Positions 1 to 7,497 of a stretch of 25,122 nt of DNA are shown piece by piece. Positions within the stretch are counted from its first letter, which is position 1. The number at the start of each line of letters is the position of its first letter. This DNA comes from a virus, in IMG/VR virus record IMGVR_UViG_3300027969_002482, positions 1 to 25,122 of that record; one strand, 5' to 3'. The notes under the pieces were generated by a model that saw only the letters and a program-made list of their open reading frames with translations, was not told the DNA's origin and searched no databases. The position numbers and the translations under genes are program-made.

Positions 1-2957
1 CTTTCTTCTAAAATATTTACCGCCTCTTGTGGGTAAATTAATGCACTTGGGTCAGGACTTGGAATAAATAAATCACTATCAGCCGTTGTACAAATATATA
101 ATGAGTCAGCTCTGTTAAACTCAATCATTTCAATCGCCTCCTCAACTAAATCAGAGTTATTTGAATAATCAATACCCGGAGTAACAAATATGTTGATATT
201 AACCGCCTCAGGATTTGAAAATGTTTGTTGTCCTAATAAGTATGCGTAGTAATCAGAATTACCATAATCAACACTATTGTTTCCAACGGTAATTTTCTTG
301 AATGCTCCCCATCCTGTGGCCGTTGGATATTGAATATCCGGACAGTATCCGTTTAAGAAACCTTGTCTACCTAATTTAAATCTATCCGTATTACTTCTTG
401 ATTCTCTATAGATATCCCATCCGTCAAAACCACCTTGTACTAATAATGAGAATTTACGTGAGTATATTCTGTAGTAAGGACTTGATTCACTTGTTGGGTC
501 AGATGTAAATGTTGTATCACCAACGTAATATGCCGGAGTTCCACTTGTAGTAAATGCGTTTGATATTGTAATACCACTTGCATTTTTATCCATATGGAAA
601 CCTTTTGTCAGTGTTAACCATTCCGCAGCATCACTATCAATACATATATTTAATGGTCTTTGTTTTCCTTTATATTGGAAGAAATCGACATCGTATCCTG
701 CTCCGTTTCCTGTTGAAATACCTAAGTAAGTTCTACGAACATTATCTCCCGGACTTAGAGTAGCGTCATTACCACCTGAACTTAATCCAAATGGGGGGTC
801 AAATACTACCTCACCTGGATAATCATATTTAGTTTTATATATTGGGAATGGAGACCTTGATGAACCATATTGTCTAAATTTAAATCCTTGGAATCCACAA
901 GGTAATGTGTCAATTGGTGCGTCTTCATTCATTTCTACCATAATGTATTTTGAATTCAACTCATACTCACCATCAGTTGTACCAATTTTCTTGGCCACAA
1001 ATGAATTATCATTTGGGTTCATAGTACAATTTGTAAATTTCTCAATAACTACCGGATTATTATCCGTATCAAAGAAGTCTCTAACCAAAATATCAAATGT
1101 TAAATTACCAAAAGACATATTTGCAATAGATATTTTAACTTCAGTATTAGCAGCATTACCATCAGATATTGTTGCAAATCTAAATAAATTAAATACTTTG
1201 TTACCTCTTACTTCAGAAACAACCCACGGAGAAACCGGTGTTTGATATCTTTCTAAGTAGTAAGCGATTGAGGATGCGTTACCACTACCCGCCGCTCTTG
1301 GTAAATCTAATAAATTACAATTTAAACCTCTAATATAACCTTTATTATATCCATAATTCAATAATGCTTGGAATCTTTCTTCAACAAATACCGGAACTGT
1401 TGTTCTTGGTTTAGCAAAGTTTGAAGAACCAAATACTTTTGGTAAGTATTTAGAATCTGATTCACTAAATGATGTTTCGAAGAAGAATGTATTACCATCA
1501 TAATCAGTCACATTAAGACCAAACGTTGCAAATGGATTTTTATTAATATTTGAATAAGTTGATGCAGTACAATTAATAGATACATCAGTCGCTCCTGTAA
1601 CTTCATAAACCGGTCCATCACTACCCGTACCATAAGTTGCAATACCTCTTGAACGAAGAGTTGCTATAACCATATCATCAAAATCAGTATACGAAACACC
1701 TGAATATGTGTAAATTTTACCACTTACCGTACCACTATAACAAGTTGTTATTATTCCGGTATTATTTGAACCTGTGTTACCTGATGTTGCAGGATTACAA
1801 GGATTATATATAGAAACATTTACTGTCCAATTTTTTGTTGTTCCACTATCTTGAGACACTAAAACATATTGTTTAGTTCCCGCTGAGAAATTTTGGGTTG
1901 TTCCTGAACTTTGTTGTGTAACACCACTAACTTTAACATTTGTAGTACAAGAACTGAACATAACAGTTAATGCTGTTAATCCTGATGTTGGTGTTCCTTG
2001 TGGTAATACAACACTAATTGTATTGTTATTATAATTTATACTACCAACAGTATTTGAAACTGTTGCAGAACTCATAGAAAATGAATAGAATGTTGCACAA
2101 TTTGATAATGACGTAGTGGCGGTTAAAGCACTAACAACATTATAGAATGAGAAACCACTATATGAACCACTATTATTATCAAATAAAGAATAATACCAAG
2201 GGTCGTTATTTGCGTCAGTATAATCTGCGTTAGTTGAACTTACACTATCAATACCATAGACATTATTTTCAGATGTATAAGCGCTTAAAGAGTTATAGTC
2301 AGAACCTGAAATAGTTCCATAGTAGTTAATCGATGTTGCTGAACTACTTGGTGTTGTTATAATGTCAAATAACTGTGATTGAATATTATCTAAAAGTCTT
2401 GATGTACTACCATTAAATGTTTCGTAAGTATCATTTATTTTATTTGAGATTAATGTTGGAACATTAAATACTTGAACCGTACCAATCCCACTATTACATC
2501 CAGTAAAGGTGAATGTGAATGGAGTGATAGTATATCCTGTACATATGTTAGTACAAGTATTAATATCATATGTAAAACCTGAACATTGGAAACCTACTGT
2601 TGATTTATCTACGTTCGCGATTGTTCTAAAAGACCAAGATGGTCCCGCGTCATATCCTGACAATCCCAAAATTCTAGTTACAAACAACTGATTAGATTGT
2701 TGTAAATAAGCTTTTGCGATATACGAAGCTTCATACTTCGGTATTTGTGTATTAATAAATTTTTCAGGTGTTGTCCCTCCAAAGAAGTTAGTAAATTCAT
2801 CAAAATTTCGTATAAAAATAGGTTCGAAAGCTGGACCTTTAAGAGTCTCACCAACAATACCTAATGTGGTTACACCCACACTCTGTGCTACGAAACTTAA
2901 ATCAACTTCGGAAGTATATACCCCAGGTGATACGAATACTTTGCTGTTTGTTGCCAT
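1..2957 (-). CDS. Contractile tail sheath protein (gp18-like), C-terminus beyond the window
   Basis: The frame is open from the ATG at 2957 to the left edge, at least 985 residues, so the 3' end is missing. The product should polymerise around the tail tube and contract on infection. The N-terminus reads MATNSKVFVSPGVYTSEVD, the usual opening of myovirus sheath proteins, followed by the GIVGETLKGPAFEP region. Near residue 830 is LLVQGGFDGWDIY, matching the GGFDGWD signature of T4 gp18-type sheaths. Residues about 120-420 form a Ser/Thr/Gly/Asn-rich insertion that breaks the conserved core. Within it, residues about 299-381 look like an Ig-like DUF5018-type domain. The sheath core then resumes (FGLNVTDYDGNTFFFE). 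Length is well above T4 gp18 because of the insertions. The start is favoured by a TATTTATA promoter-like octamer 30 bases upstream and the conserved N-terminus. Identification is firm; the boundaries of the inserted domains are estimates. Confidence 0.93.
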   Translation of the reverse strand, partial: MATNSKVFVSPGVYTSEVDLSFVAQSVGVTTLGIVGETLKGPAFEPIFIRNFDEFTNFFGGTTPEKFINTQIPKYEASYIAKAYLQQSNQLFVTRILGLSGYDAGPSWSFRTIANVDKSTVGFQCSGFTYDINTCTNICTGYTITPFTFTFTGCNSGIGTVQVFNVPTLISNKINDTYETFNGSTSRLLDNIQSQLFDIITTPSSSATSINYYGTISGSDYNSLSAYTSENNVYGIDSVSSTNADYTDANNDPWYYSLFDNNSGSYSGFSFYNVVSALTATTSLSNCATFYSFSMSSATVSNTVGSINYNNNTISVVLPQGTPTSGLTALTVMFSSCTTNVKVSGVTQQSSGTTQNFSAGTKQYVLVSQDSGTTKNWTVNVSIYNPCNPATSGNTGSNNTGIITTCYSGTVSGKIYTYSGVSYTDFDDMVIATLRSRGIATYGTGSDGPVYEVTGATDVSINCTASTYSNINKNPFATFGLNVTDYDGNTFFFETSFSESDSKYLPKVFGSSNFAKPRTTVPVFVEERFQALLNYGYNKGYIRGLNCNLLDLPRAAGSGNASSIAYYLERYQTPVSPWVVSEVRGNKVFNLFRFATISDGNAANTEVKISIANMSFGNLTFDILVRDFFDTDNNPVVIEKFTNCTMNPNDNSFVAKKIGTTDGEYELNSKYIMVEMNEDAPIDTLPCGFQGFKFRQYGSSRSPFPIYKTKYDYPGEVVFDPPFGLSSGGNDATLSPGDNVRRTYLGISTGNGAGYDVDFFQYKGKQRPLNICIDSDAAEWLTLTKGFHMDKNASGITISNAFTTSGTPAYYVGDTTFTSDPTSESSPYYRIYSRKFSLLVQGGFDGWDIYRESRSNTDRFKLGRQGFLNGYCPDIQYPTATGWGAFKKITVGNNSVDYGNSDYYAYLLGQQTFSNPEAVNINIFVTPGIDYSNNSDLVEEAIEMIEFNRADSLYICTTADSDLFIPSPDPSALIYPQEAVNILEE

Positions 2958-2979
2958 TAGTTTGTCTTGTTTATAATTT

Positions 2980-2995
2980 TATTTATATATAAATA
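2980..2995. repeat. 16-base perfect palindrome made of two head-to-head TATTTATA octamers
   Basis: The sequence TATTTATATATAAATA is its own reverse complement. It sits between the leftward sheath gene and the rightward ribbon-helix-helix gene, and could be a two-way promoter or an operator for a dimeric DNA-binding protein. Only the palindrome is seen; function is inferred. Confidence 0.5.
2988..2995 (-). promoter_or_regulatory. TATTTATA promoter-like octamer upstream of the tail sheath gene
   Basis: On the - strand TATTTATA lies 30 bases before the sheath ATG. It is the distal half of a perfect 16-base palindrome (2980-2995), so the same octamer also occurs on the + strand at 2980-2987. The same octamer precedes several other genes here; its role as a promoter is inferred from that recurrence. 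Confidence 0.45.
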
Positions 2996-3031
2996 TTAAA
3001 AAAAAATCAAAATACTTTACTTCGTAGCAAC

Positions 3032-3039
3032 TATTTATA
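3032..3039 (+). promoter_or_regulatory. TATTTATA promoter-like octamer upstream of the small RHH gene
   Basis: The octamer lies 35 bases before the ATG at 3075, in the same orientation relative to its gene as the other copies. Function is inferred from recurrence. Confidence 0.42.
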
Positions 3040-3074
3040 TTTTAGGGAGATTATTTTCTACCTTTTTTCTACTT

Positions 3075-3239
3075 ATGGATGAAGACATCAAAAAGATTAA
3101 AAATTTAAAGATATCGGTGGAGACACACGAGATTCTTAAAACCTACTGTGAAAAGAGAGGTATTAAAATGTACCGGTTCTTAGAAAGACTTATTGTTGAA
3201 AAGTGTAAAGAAAAAAAAGATATCTACGGAGAAGATTAA
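3075..3239 (+). CDS. Small ribbon-helix-helix (Arc/MetJ-type) DNA-binding protein
   Basis: A 54-residue frame starting at ATG 3075 and ending in TAA. The pattern fits a ribbon-helix-helix fold: a short beta strand at residues 10-15 (NLKISV), helix 1 at about 16-28 (ETHEILKTYCEKR), a GIK turn, and helix 2 at about 32-44 (MYRFLERLIVEK). Such proteins bind DNA as dimers through the beta ribbon and commonly act as repressors. The charged N-terminus (MDEDIKKIK) and C-terminus (KEKKDIYGED) are probably disordered. It is encoded opposite to both neighbours, divergent from the tail sheath gene, and overlaps the end of the convergent 3236-4270 gene by four bases. A palindrome and promoter-like octamers lie just upstream, so it may regulate itself and the sheath gene. 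The fold call is by motif only; a plain helical hypothetical protein is the alternative. Confidence 0.72.
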   Translation: MDEDIKKIKNLKISVETHEILKTYCEKRGIKMYRFLERLIVEKCKEKKDIYGED

Positions 3240-4270
3240 AGTATCTTATCTATGAATTGAATACTTGATTCTAATTGGTTGTCAGTTTTAACTACATCAA
3301 TTCTTAAAATATCACCTGAATTAATTTGTATTAACTCTAAATCACTACCATAATAATCATCGTTGATATAGACATCAAACGAATCTATATTTGTTGTATC
3401 ACCAATTTTAATATCAACAATATAACTAAATAATTGTGTTAAAGTAGTGGTGCCAACAATAAATAATGCTTGACTTCCAACACCCTCCTCGTCTTTTTTT
3501 CTCTTACCACGTCTTGTTGTGGTCTTATCAAATTCAACAACTTGTAAAACTCTTGTTATTGCTGGTGATACTTCAAATTCATCTTCGTCAATTAAAAATC
3601 CTAACATTGTGAATTCATAACTTTGAATATAGTATTTTCTTTTCTCAACATCCATAACGGACTCATCGGTAATATTACCCATAACAATTGGAATATAATG
3701 ACCTTTAATCACGGCATAAGCTTGTTTTGATGCAAATTTTTCAAGAATAGTTTGATTGAGTTTATTTAACTCTCTCATTCTATTACAAATAATTTTAACA
3801 GAATAAGTAATATCCACCGGAACCGGTTGAGGTATTGTATAAACATCCATACCATTTCGTTGTCCATCCCAAGTTGGAACTTGAGCATAAAAATATTGTC
3901 TTCTATTTGGTATGTTATATAACAACGAAGGGTTTGTACCAAATTTAACTTCGGGTAGTCTAATTGTTGTTATAAATGGTGGTTCGGCGTTTTTATCTAT
4001 ATTTTGAAAGTTCCAAGTTTCGGTAAATTGAGCCCAATTTTGAGTTGTAACAATAATATCAACCGTTGGAATTGTCTTACCTTCAACAACCACTTTTAAC
4101 TCATCTTTAACAAAATCTAAAAACCCTCTGTCCAAGTCGGCGTGCAATAAAGATTTTGGAAGATAAGTTCCGTCTTTATTGATTTTGTCCAAAAGTTCTT
4201 GTCTTCTTGGTAAAAGAGTTTTTGGTTCAGTTAGTGGTAAGTTTTTTTTTATTTTACTTGGTAAACCCAT
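3236..4270 (-). CDS. Probable virion protein, possibly the tail terminator (gp15-like)
   Basis: 344 residues, soluble, no signal peptide or membrane segment. The centre (about 140-235) reads like the second half of T4-type gp15 proximal sheath stabilisers: a PVPVDITYSVKIICNRM strand, a helix with LNQTILEKFASKQAY, then IPIVMGNITDESVMDVEKR and YYIQSYEFTMLGFLIDEDEF. In those families this pattern is a loop-rich beta domain ending in an 'Ftl.Gyl' strand. A basic patch (TTRRGKRKKDEEG, about 252-265) leads to a C-terminal beta-rich domain. It is the last gene of the leftward cluster 5636-3236 and the sheath gene follows in the same direction, as expected for a tail-completion gene. Its start lies five bases from the upstream stop. 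A TATTTATA octamer ends 13 bases before the ATG. That it is structural is fairly likely; the gp15 role is an inference from pattern and position. Confidence 0.55.
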   Translation of the reverse strand: MGLPSKIKKNLPLTEPKTLLPRRQELLDKINKDGTYLPKSLLHADLDRGFLDFVKDELKVVVEGKTIPTVDIIVTTQNWAQFTETWNFQNIDKNAEPPFITTIRLPEVKFGTNPSLLYNIPNRRQYFYAQVPTWDGQRNGMDVYTIPQPVPVDITYSVKIICNRMRELNKLNQTILEKFASKQAYAVIKGHYIPIVMGNITDESVMDVEKRKYYIQSYEFTMLGFLIDEDEFEVSPAITRVLQVVEFDKTTTRRGKRKKDEEGVGSQALFIVGTTTLTQLFSYIVDIKIGDTTNIDSFDVYINDDYYGSDLELIQINSGDILRIDVVKTDNQLESSIQFIDKIL

Positions 4271-4274
4271 TTTT

Positions 4275-4718
4275 TTAATTTATTATAAATATTTTGTTCT
4301 TAGAATTTATCATTTTTACTATATCCGCTTTATATACGGGTTCTTCAGTGTCTTTCATAACAAATGAGTTATACTTATATGGGTTATAAGTCACAATATT
4401 GTTATTAGGTTCACTCGGCATATCTTCACAAGGATAATTACAATAATCAACCAAAGTTCCAATCACAAATGAATGAACATTTTTTCTTTTGTCTTTTAAT
4501 ACTTTATCTCTACCACCTTGTCTAACTCTAAATTCAACATCAAGTAATTTAACGTAATCCGCGTGAGCAATAACTCGTCCGTTATAACTTACTGAAAAGG
4601 TGTGTTTATGTAAATTATAATAAACCATAACCCTATCACCTAAATGTTGTTTTTCTTCATTATTTGTAACATCTTCAAATAATTTCCTATATTGATTTTC
4701 GTTAATTATTAATTTCAT
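4275..4718 (-). CDS. Hypothetical protein with MK-hydrophobic-IINE N-terminal tag
   Basis: 147 residues; I do not recognise the family. The N-terminus MKLIINENQYRKLFEDV is amphipathic and resembles that of the next upstream gene (MKVIITES...), as if both carry a shared short leader. The rest is mixed alpha/beta, basic in the middle (FRVRQGGRDKVLKDKRK, about 68-84), with two Cys close together (YCNYPCEDMP). No signal peptide or membrane segment. It overlaps the 4702-5124 gene by 17 bases, so the two are probably translationally coupled. It lies between the possible neck (5124-5636) and tail-terminator (3236-4270) genes, so a virion or assembly role is possible but unproven. Confidence 0.6.
   Translation of the reverse strand: MKLIINENQYRKLFEDVTNNEEKQHLGDRVMVYYNLHKHTFSVSYNGRVIAHADYVKLLDVEFRVRQGGRDKVLKDKRKNVHSFVIGTLVDYCNYPCEDMPSEPNNNIVTYNPYKYNSFVMKDTEEPVYKADIVKMINSKNKIFIIN
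4284..4291 (-). promoter_or_regulatory. TATTTATA promoter-like octamer upstream of the 344-residue virion protein gene
   Basis: It lies 13 bases before the ATG at 4270, inside the last codons of the preceding gene. The extended form TATTTATAATAAA also precedes the 17890 gene. Function is inferred. Confidence 0.38.
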
Positions 4719-5124
4719 AATTGTAATACGTTGATACGGTTTTAACTGGTAATTTGAAGTTATCTTTAAACCATTTTTTCATCGGTTCTTTCCAATGAGT
4801 TCCAAACATACTATCTAAATGTCTTCCATTTTCACCTAAAACATCTAATATTGGTGCTTCATCTCTAAAAGGTTTATGTGATGGGTCGTTCTTATCATAG
4901 AAATCAACATCAAAATAATGAAAAACAAAATCAGAATCTTCGTAACCTTCATATTCTCCTTTGTAAAACATTAAAAAATTTTCATTTTCTCTATCAATAT
5001 CCGGATATCCATCTTCATCTTCATCAATACCATATATCCAATCCATATTATTTGGGTCAAAGGTTTCATCAATATAGTTATAGATTGAATTAGACACCTT
5101 ACTCTCTGTAATTATTACTTTCAT
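4702..5124 (-). CDS. Hypothetical acidic protein with MK-hydrophobic-IITE N-terminal tag
   Basis: 140 residues, strongly acidic (Asp/Glu clusters such as YGIDEDEDGYPDIDRENENF and GEYEGYEDSDF), family not recognised. The N-terminus MKVIITESKVSNSIYNYIDE resembles that of the downstream gene. The Asp-rich stretch at about 33-45 (DEDEDGYPDID) loosely recalls Ca-binding loops, but spacing does not fit a canonical EF-hand well enough to claim one. Its ATG overlaps the stop of the 5124-5636 gene in a TAATG junction, and its own end overlaps the next gene by 17 bases, which indicates one transcript. Function unknown. Confidence 0.6.
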   Translation of the reverse strand: MKVIITESKVSNSIYNYIDETFDPNNMDWIYGIDEDEDGYPDIDRENENFLMFYKGEYEGYEDSDFVFHYFDVDFYDKNDPSHKPFRDEAPILDVLGENGRHLDSMFGTHWKEPMKKWFKDNFKLPVKTVSTYYNYEINN

Positions 5125-5636
5125 TATAATCCTCTAAATTCGTTATTAGTTACCGGTGACGCCATTATTGTTCTATAAAAAGGTTTGTATCCACCATAAG
5201 TGTGTTTATTATCAGAAGTAACCCTTCCATCATTATTAACCGTATAATATCTTACCTTATCTTCTGTTTCATAATACCCAATATAATCGCCATAATTAAT
5301 ATCCACCTCCAATTCATCTAAATCTCTTTGATAAACTGATACTTTCATATTACCCGGTTCCATTTGGTCTATTTTAGAATTACCTAAATACTTGTTCTCA
5401 GGTGCCATAATTTGAACATATCCTTTAAACTCAACTGGTGGTAAAAATTTAATACCATCAGATGCTGTTTCACCATAAACGTCATCAGTTTTAGTTTTAT
5501 ATCTATCAACACGATATAAAACCAATGTAAAATTCATCCACCCGTGTAACCATTCGGTTCCAAAGTCCTGTTGTAATTTAAAATCCTCAGCCCCGAAGAA
5601 TTTACCTATTCTTGTTATTGGTACTTTATTATTCAT
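5124..5636 (-). CDS. Probable neck/head-closure-type virion protein (gp14-like position)
   Basis: 170 residues, beta-rich, no signal peptide. The order of elements resembles small head-closure and neck proteins: an early strand FTLVLYRVDRYKTKTDDVYGE, a GYVQIM strand, a MKVSVYQRDLDELEVD segment, then the pattern YGDYIGYYETEDKVRYYTV (about 123-141), in which a surface-to-edge strand precedes an aromatic strand. T4-like gp14 and SPP1 gp16-type stoppers share such an architecture, but I see no diagnostic motif. It is the first gene of the leftward cluster with two small genes and the possible tail terminator. Only 48 bases separate it from the divergent helicase. A structural role is likely; the specific neck role is inference. 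Confidence 0.5.
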   Translation of the reverse strand: MNNKVPITRIGKFFGAEDFKLQQDFGTEWLHGWMNFTLVLYRVDRYKTKTDDVYGETASDGIKFLPPVEFKGYVQIMAPENKYLGNSKIDQMEPGNMKVSVYQRDLDELEVDINYGDYIGYYETEDKVRYYTVNNDGRVTSDNKHTYGGYKPFYRTIMASPVTNNEFRGL

Positions 5637-5684
5637 ATTGATAAATATTATAAAATATGTTATATTTCTATTAAAAGATTAAAT
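5637..5684. promoter_or_regulatory. Divergent intergenic region between neck-like gene and helicase
   Basis: 48 bases of almost pure A/T separate the start of the leftward 5124-5636 gene from the rightward TTG start at 5685. A TATTTATC variant (- strand, 5640-5647) is present but ends only 3 bases from the leftward ATG, too close for an ordinary leadered promoter. Rightward, TTATATTTCTATT at about 5660-5672 is only a weak match. It must hold at least one promoter if both genes start here. Confidence 0.3.
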
Positions 5685-7460
5685 TTGGAAAACAATATAT
5701 CTGAAAATTCTAATTTAACAATAGAACAACGAGCGTTAAATCTCCTTGAAACTTATCAAGGGGCAAATAACTACATCCTAAAATTAAAACATCAAAAAGA
5801 GACCAATAAAAGATTTTTTCCAACAAGGTCTCAATGCGATTATATTACAAATTATTATGAAGTCACACCAAAGGTAGCCAAAAGGTGGGTAGATTTAGAC
5901 CCCTATTTTGCTAAAAAGATTGCCGATGAAAAATTACTACTAAAAATCCCTGAACAGGTATGGGTTGAAAAGCTATTAGTTGAGAAAGAAAAATCCTACC
6001 ACGTTTGGGGTAAAATTTTAGAGGGTGAAACCATCCACGAATTTTGGCTACCTAAAGGTGCTTTAATTAAAACACACACAATTAAGAATGTTGAGATTGA
6101 TTACGAAAAGTATTCACACCGACCACCTCTTACTCATCAAAAAGAAGCTATTGAGAAATTAGCGGGTTCCAAAAGATTTATTCTTGCTGATGATATGGGA
6201 TTGGGTAAAACTACTTCAACTATTATTGCGGCGTTAGAAACGGGAGCCAAAAAGATTCTTATAATTTGTCCGGCATCTTTGAAAATCAACTGGCAACGTG
6301 AGATTGAAAACTATTCTGATAGAAGTGTTTATATTTCTGAGAGTAAGAATTGGTCAAATGAACACGATTTTGTGATTGTTAATTACGATATTCTTAAAAA
6401 CTTCTACGACCTTAAAGATAAAGAAAATTCTTTAATCACCAAAGGTGAATTTGATTTAATTATTTTAGATGAGGCACATTATGTTAGTAATGGTACTGCG
6501 GCAAGAACAAAATTGGTCAATAGTTTTACCAAAAAATGTGAAAGAGTTTGGTTATTAACCGGGACACCGATGACTAACCGACCTATGAACTATTTTAATC
6601 TATTATCAATTATTGAGAGTCCAACCGCTCAAAACTGGATGGCTTATGCTATCAGATATTGTGGTGGTTATCAATTTACCGCAGGAAAAAGAAAAATATG
6701 GAATGTTGCCGGAGCAACCAATTTGGAAGAATTAAGAGATAGGACATCTCGTCAAGTTTTACGTAGATTAAAAACCGATGTTTTAGATTTACCTGAAAAA
6801 ATTATTACACCGGTTTATCTAAGATTAAAGTCAAAACTTTATGAAGGGTTGATGGGTGAATACTATGATTGGTATAATAGAAACCCCGATGAATCAACAT
6901 CTTTAACAGTTCAGTTCAGTAAGTTAATGAAGGTTCGTCAGGTTATTGCCGAAGAAAAAATTAAAGATACTATAGAATTAGCTGAAAATATTTTGGAACA
7001 AGACAAAAAAGTTATTATCTTTACCAACTTTACTGAGACATTAAACAGAATTGCCGACTATTTTGGTAAACAAGCCGTAAGATTAGATGGTTCAACATCA
7101 AAACCTAAACGACAATATGCTGTTGACCAATTTCAAGATAATGAAAAGATTAAGGTGTTTGTTGGAAATATTAAGGCCGCAGGAGTTGGTATCACACTGA
7201 CCGCCGCTGAGGCAGTAATCATTAATGACCTATCGTTTGTTCCGGGTGACTTAGCTCAAGCGGAAGACAGAGCGTATAGATACGGACAAAAAAATTCGGT
7301 ATCAGTTTACTATCCAATATTTGATAATTCAATAGAAGGAATCATTTATGATATGGTAAATCAAAAAAAACAAAACATTGGAACCGTGATGGGGGATGAT
7401 TTAGAAGACAAAGGAGATTTTATCTCAAACATTATGAATAAGATAAACAACCGGGGTTAA
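5685..7460 (+). CDS. SNF2-family DEAH-box helicase/ATPase
   Basis: 591 residues. Superfamily 2 motifs of the Snf2/Rad54/HepA group are all visible: motif I DDMGLGKT (169-176), motif II DEAH (262-265), motif III LTGTP (291-295), motif IV region VIIFTNFTET (443-452), motif V GVGITLTAA (500-508), and motif VI QAEDRAYRYGQ (525-535). Proteins of this type translocate on double-stranded DNA; the SMARCAL1-like branch reanneals or remodels forks, so a role in phage replication or recombination is likely. Residues 1-145 form an accessory domain with an RSQCDYITNYYEVTPKVAKR segment that I do not recognise. The start is TTG (MENNIS...): no in-frame ATG occurs nearby and a frame with ATG at 5657 stops at once, though ATT at 5670 is possible. 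A hairpin overlaps its stop codon. Confidence 0.9.
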   Translation: MENNISENSNLTIEQRALNLLETYQGANNYILKLKHQKETNKRFFPTRSQCDYITNYYEVTPKVAKRWVDLDPYFAKKIADEKLLLKIPEQVWVEKLLVEKEKSYHVWGKILEGETIHEFWLPKGALIKTHTIKNVEIDYEKYSHRPPLTHQKEAIEKLAGSKRFILADDMGLGKTTSTIIAALETGAKKILIICPASLKINWQREIENYSDRSVYISESKNWSNEHDFVIVNYDILKNFYDLKDKENSLITKGEFDLIILDEAHYVSNGTAARTKLVNSFTKKCERVWLLTGTPMTNRPMNYFNLLSIIESPTAQNWMAYAIRYCGGYQFTAGKRKIWNVAGATNLEELRDRTSRQVLRRLKTDVLDLPEKIITPVYLRLKSKLYEGLMGEYYDWYNRNPDESTSLTVQFSKLMKVRQVIAEEKIKDTIELAENILEQDKKVIIFTNFTETLNRIADYFGKQAVRLDGSTSKPKRQYAVDQFQDNEKIKVFVGNIKAAGVGITLTAAEAVIINDLSFVPGDLAQAEDRAYRYGQKNSVSVYYPIFDNSIEGIIYDMVNQKKQNIGTVMGDDLEDKGDFISNIMNKINNRG

Positions 7461-7471
7461 TTCGGTTGTTT
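7445..7471 (+). terminator. Hairpin at the end of the helicase gene
   Basis: The stem AAACAACCG (7445-7453) pairs perfectly with CGGTTGTTT (7463-7471) around a 9-base loop that includes the TAA stop. The downstream tract is only weakly T-rich, so termination may be partial or the hairpin may act in mRNA processing. Confidence 0.5.
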
Positions 7472-7474
7472 ACA

Positions 7475-7482
7475 TATTTATA
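7475..7482 (+). promoter_or_regulatory. TATTTATA promoter-like octamer upstream of the nuclease-like gene
   Basis: It lies 15 bases before the ATG at 7498 and immediately after the helicase hairpin, a layout that suggests one transcript ends and another begins here. Confidence 0.45.
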
Positions 7483-7497
7483 TTAAAATAAGCCTTT

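Noticed and set aside
578-2691. Three + strand open frames of 60-112 residues (578-763, 907-1245, 2509-2691)
   Set aside because: They lie wholly inside the sheath frame on the other strand and have no protein-like motifs or plausible start context.
2980-2995. TATAAATA read as a T4-type late promoter
   Set aside because: The copies linked to gene starts are consistently TATTTATA in the sense direction, so T4 late-promoter identity was not claimed.
4734-4765. Possible EF-hand loop in the acidic 140-residue protein
   Set aside because: The Asp-rich stretch encoded near 4990-5030 lacks canonical loop spacing and helices; the region was treated as merely acidic.
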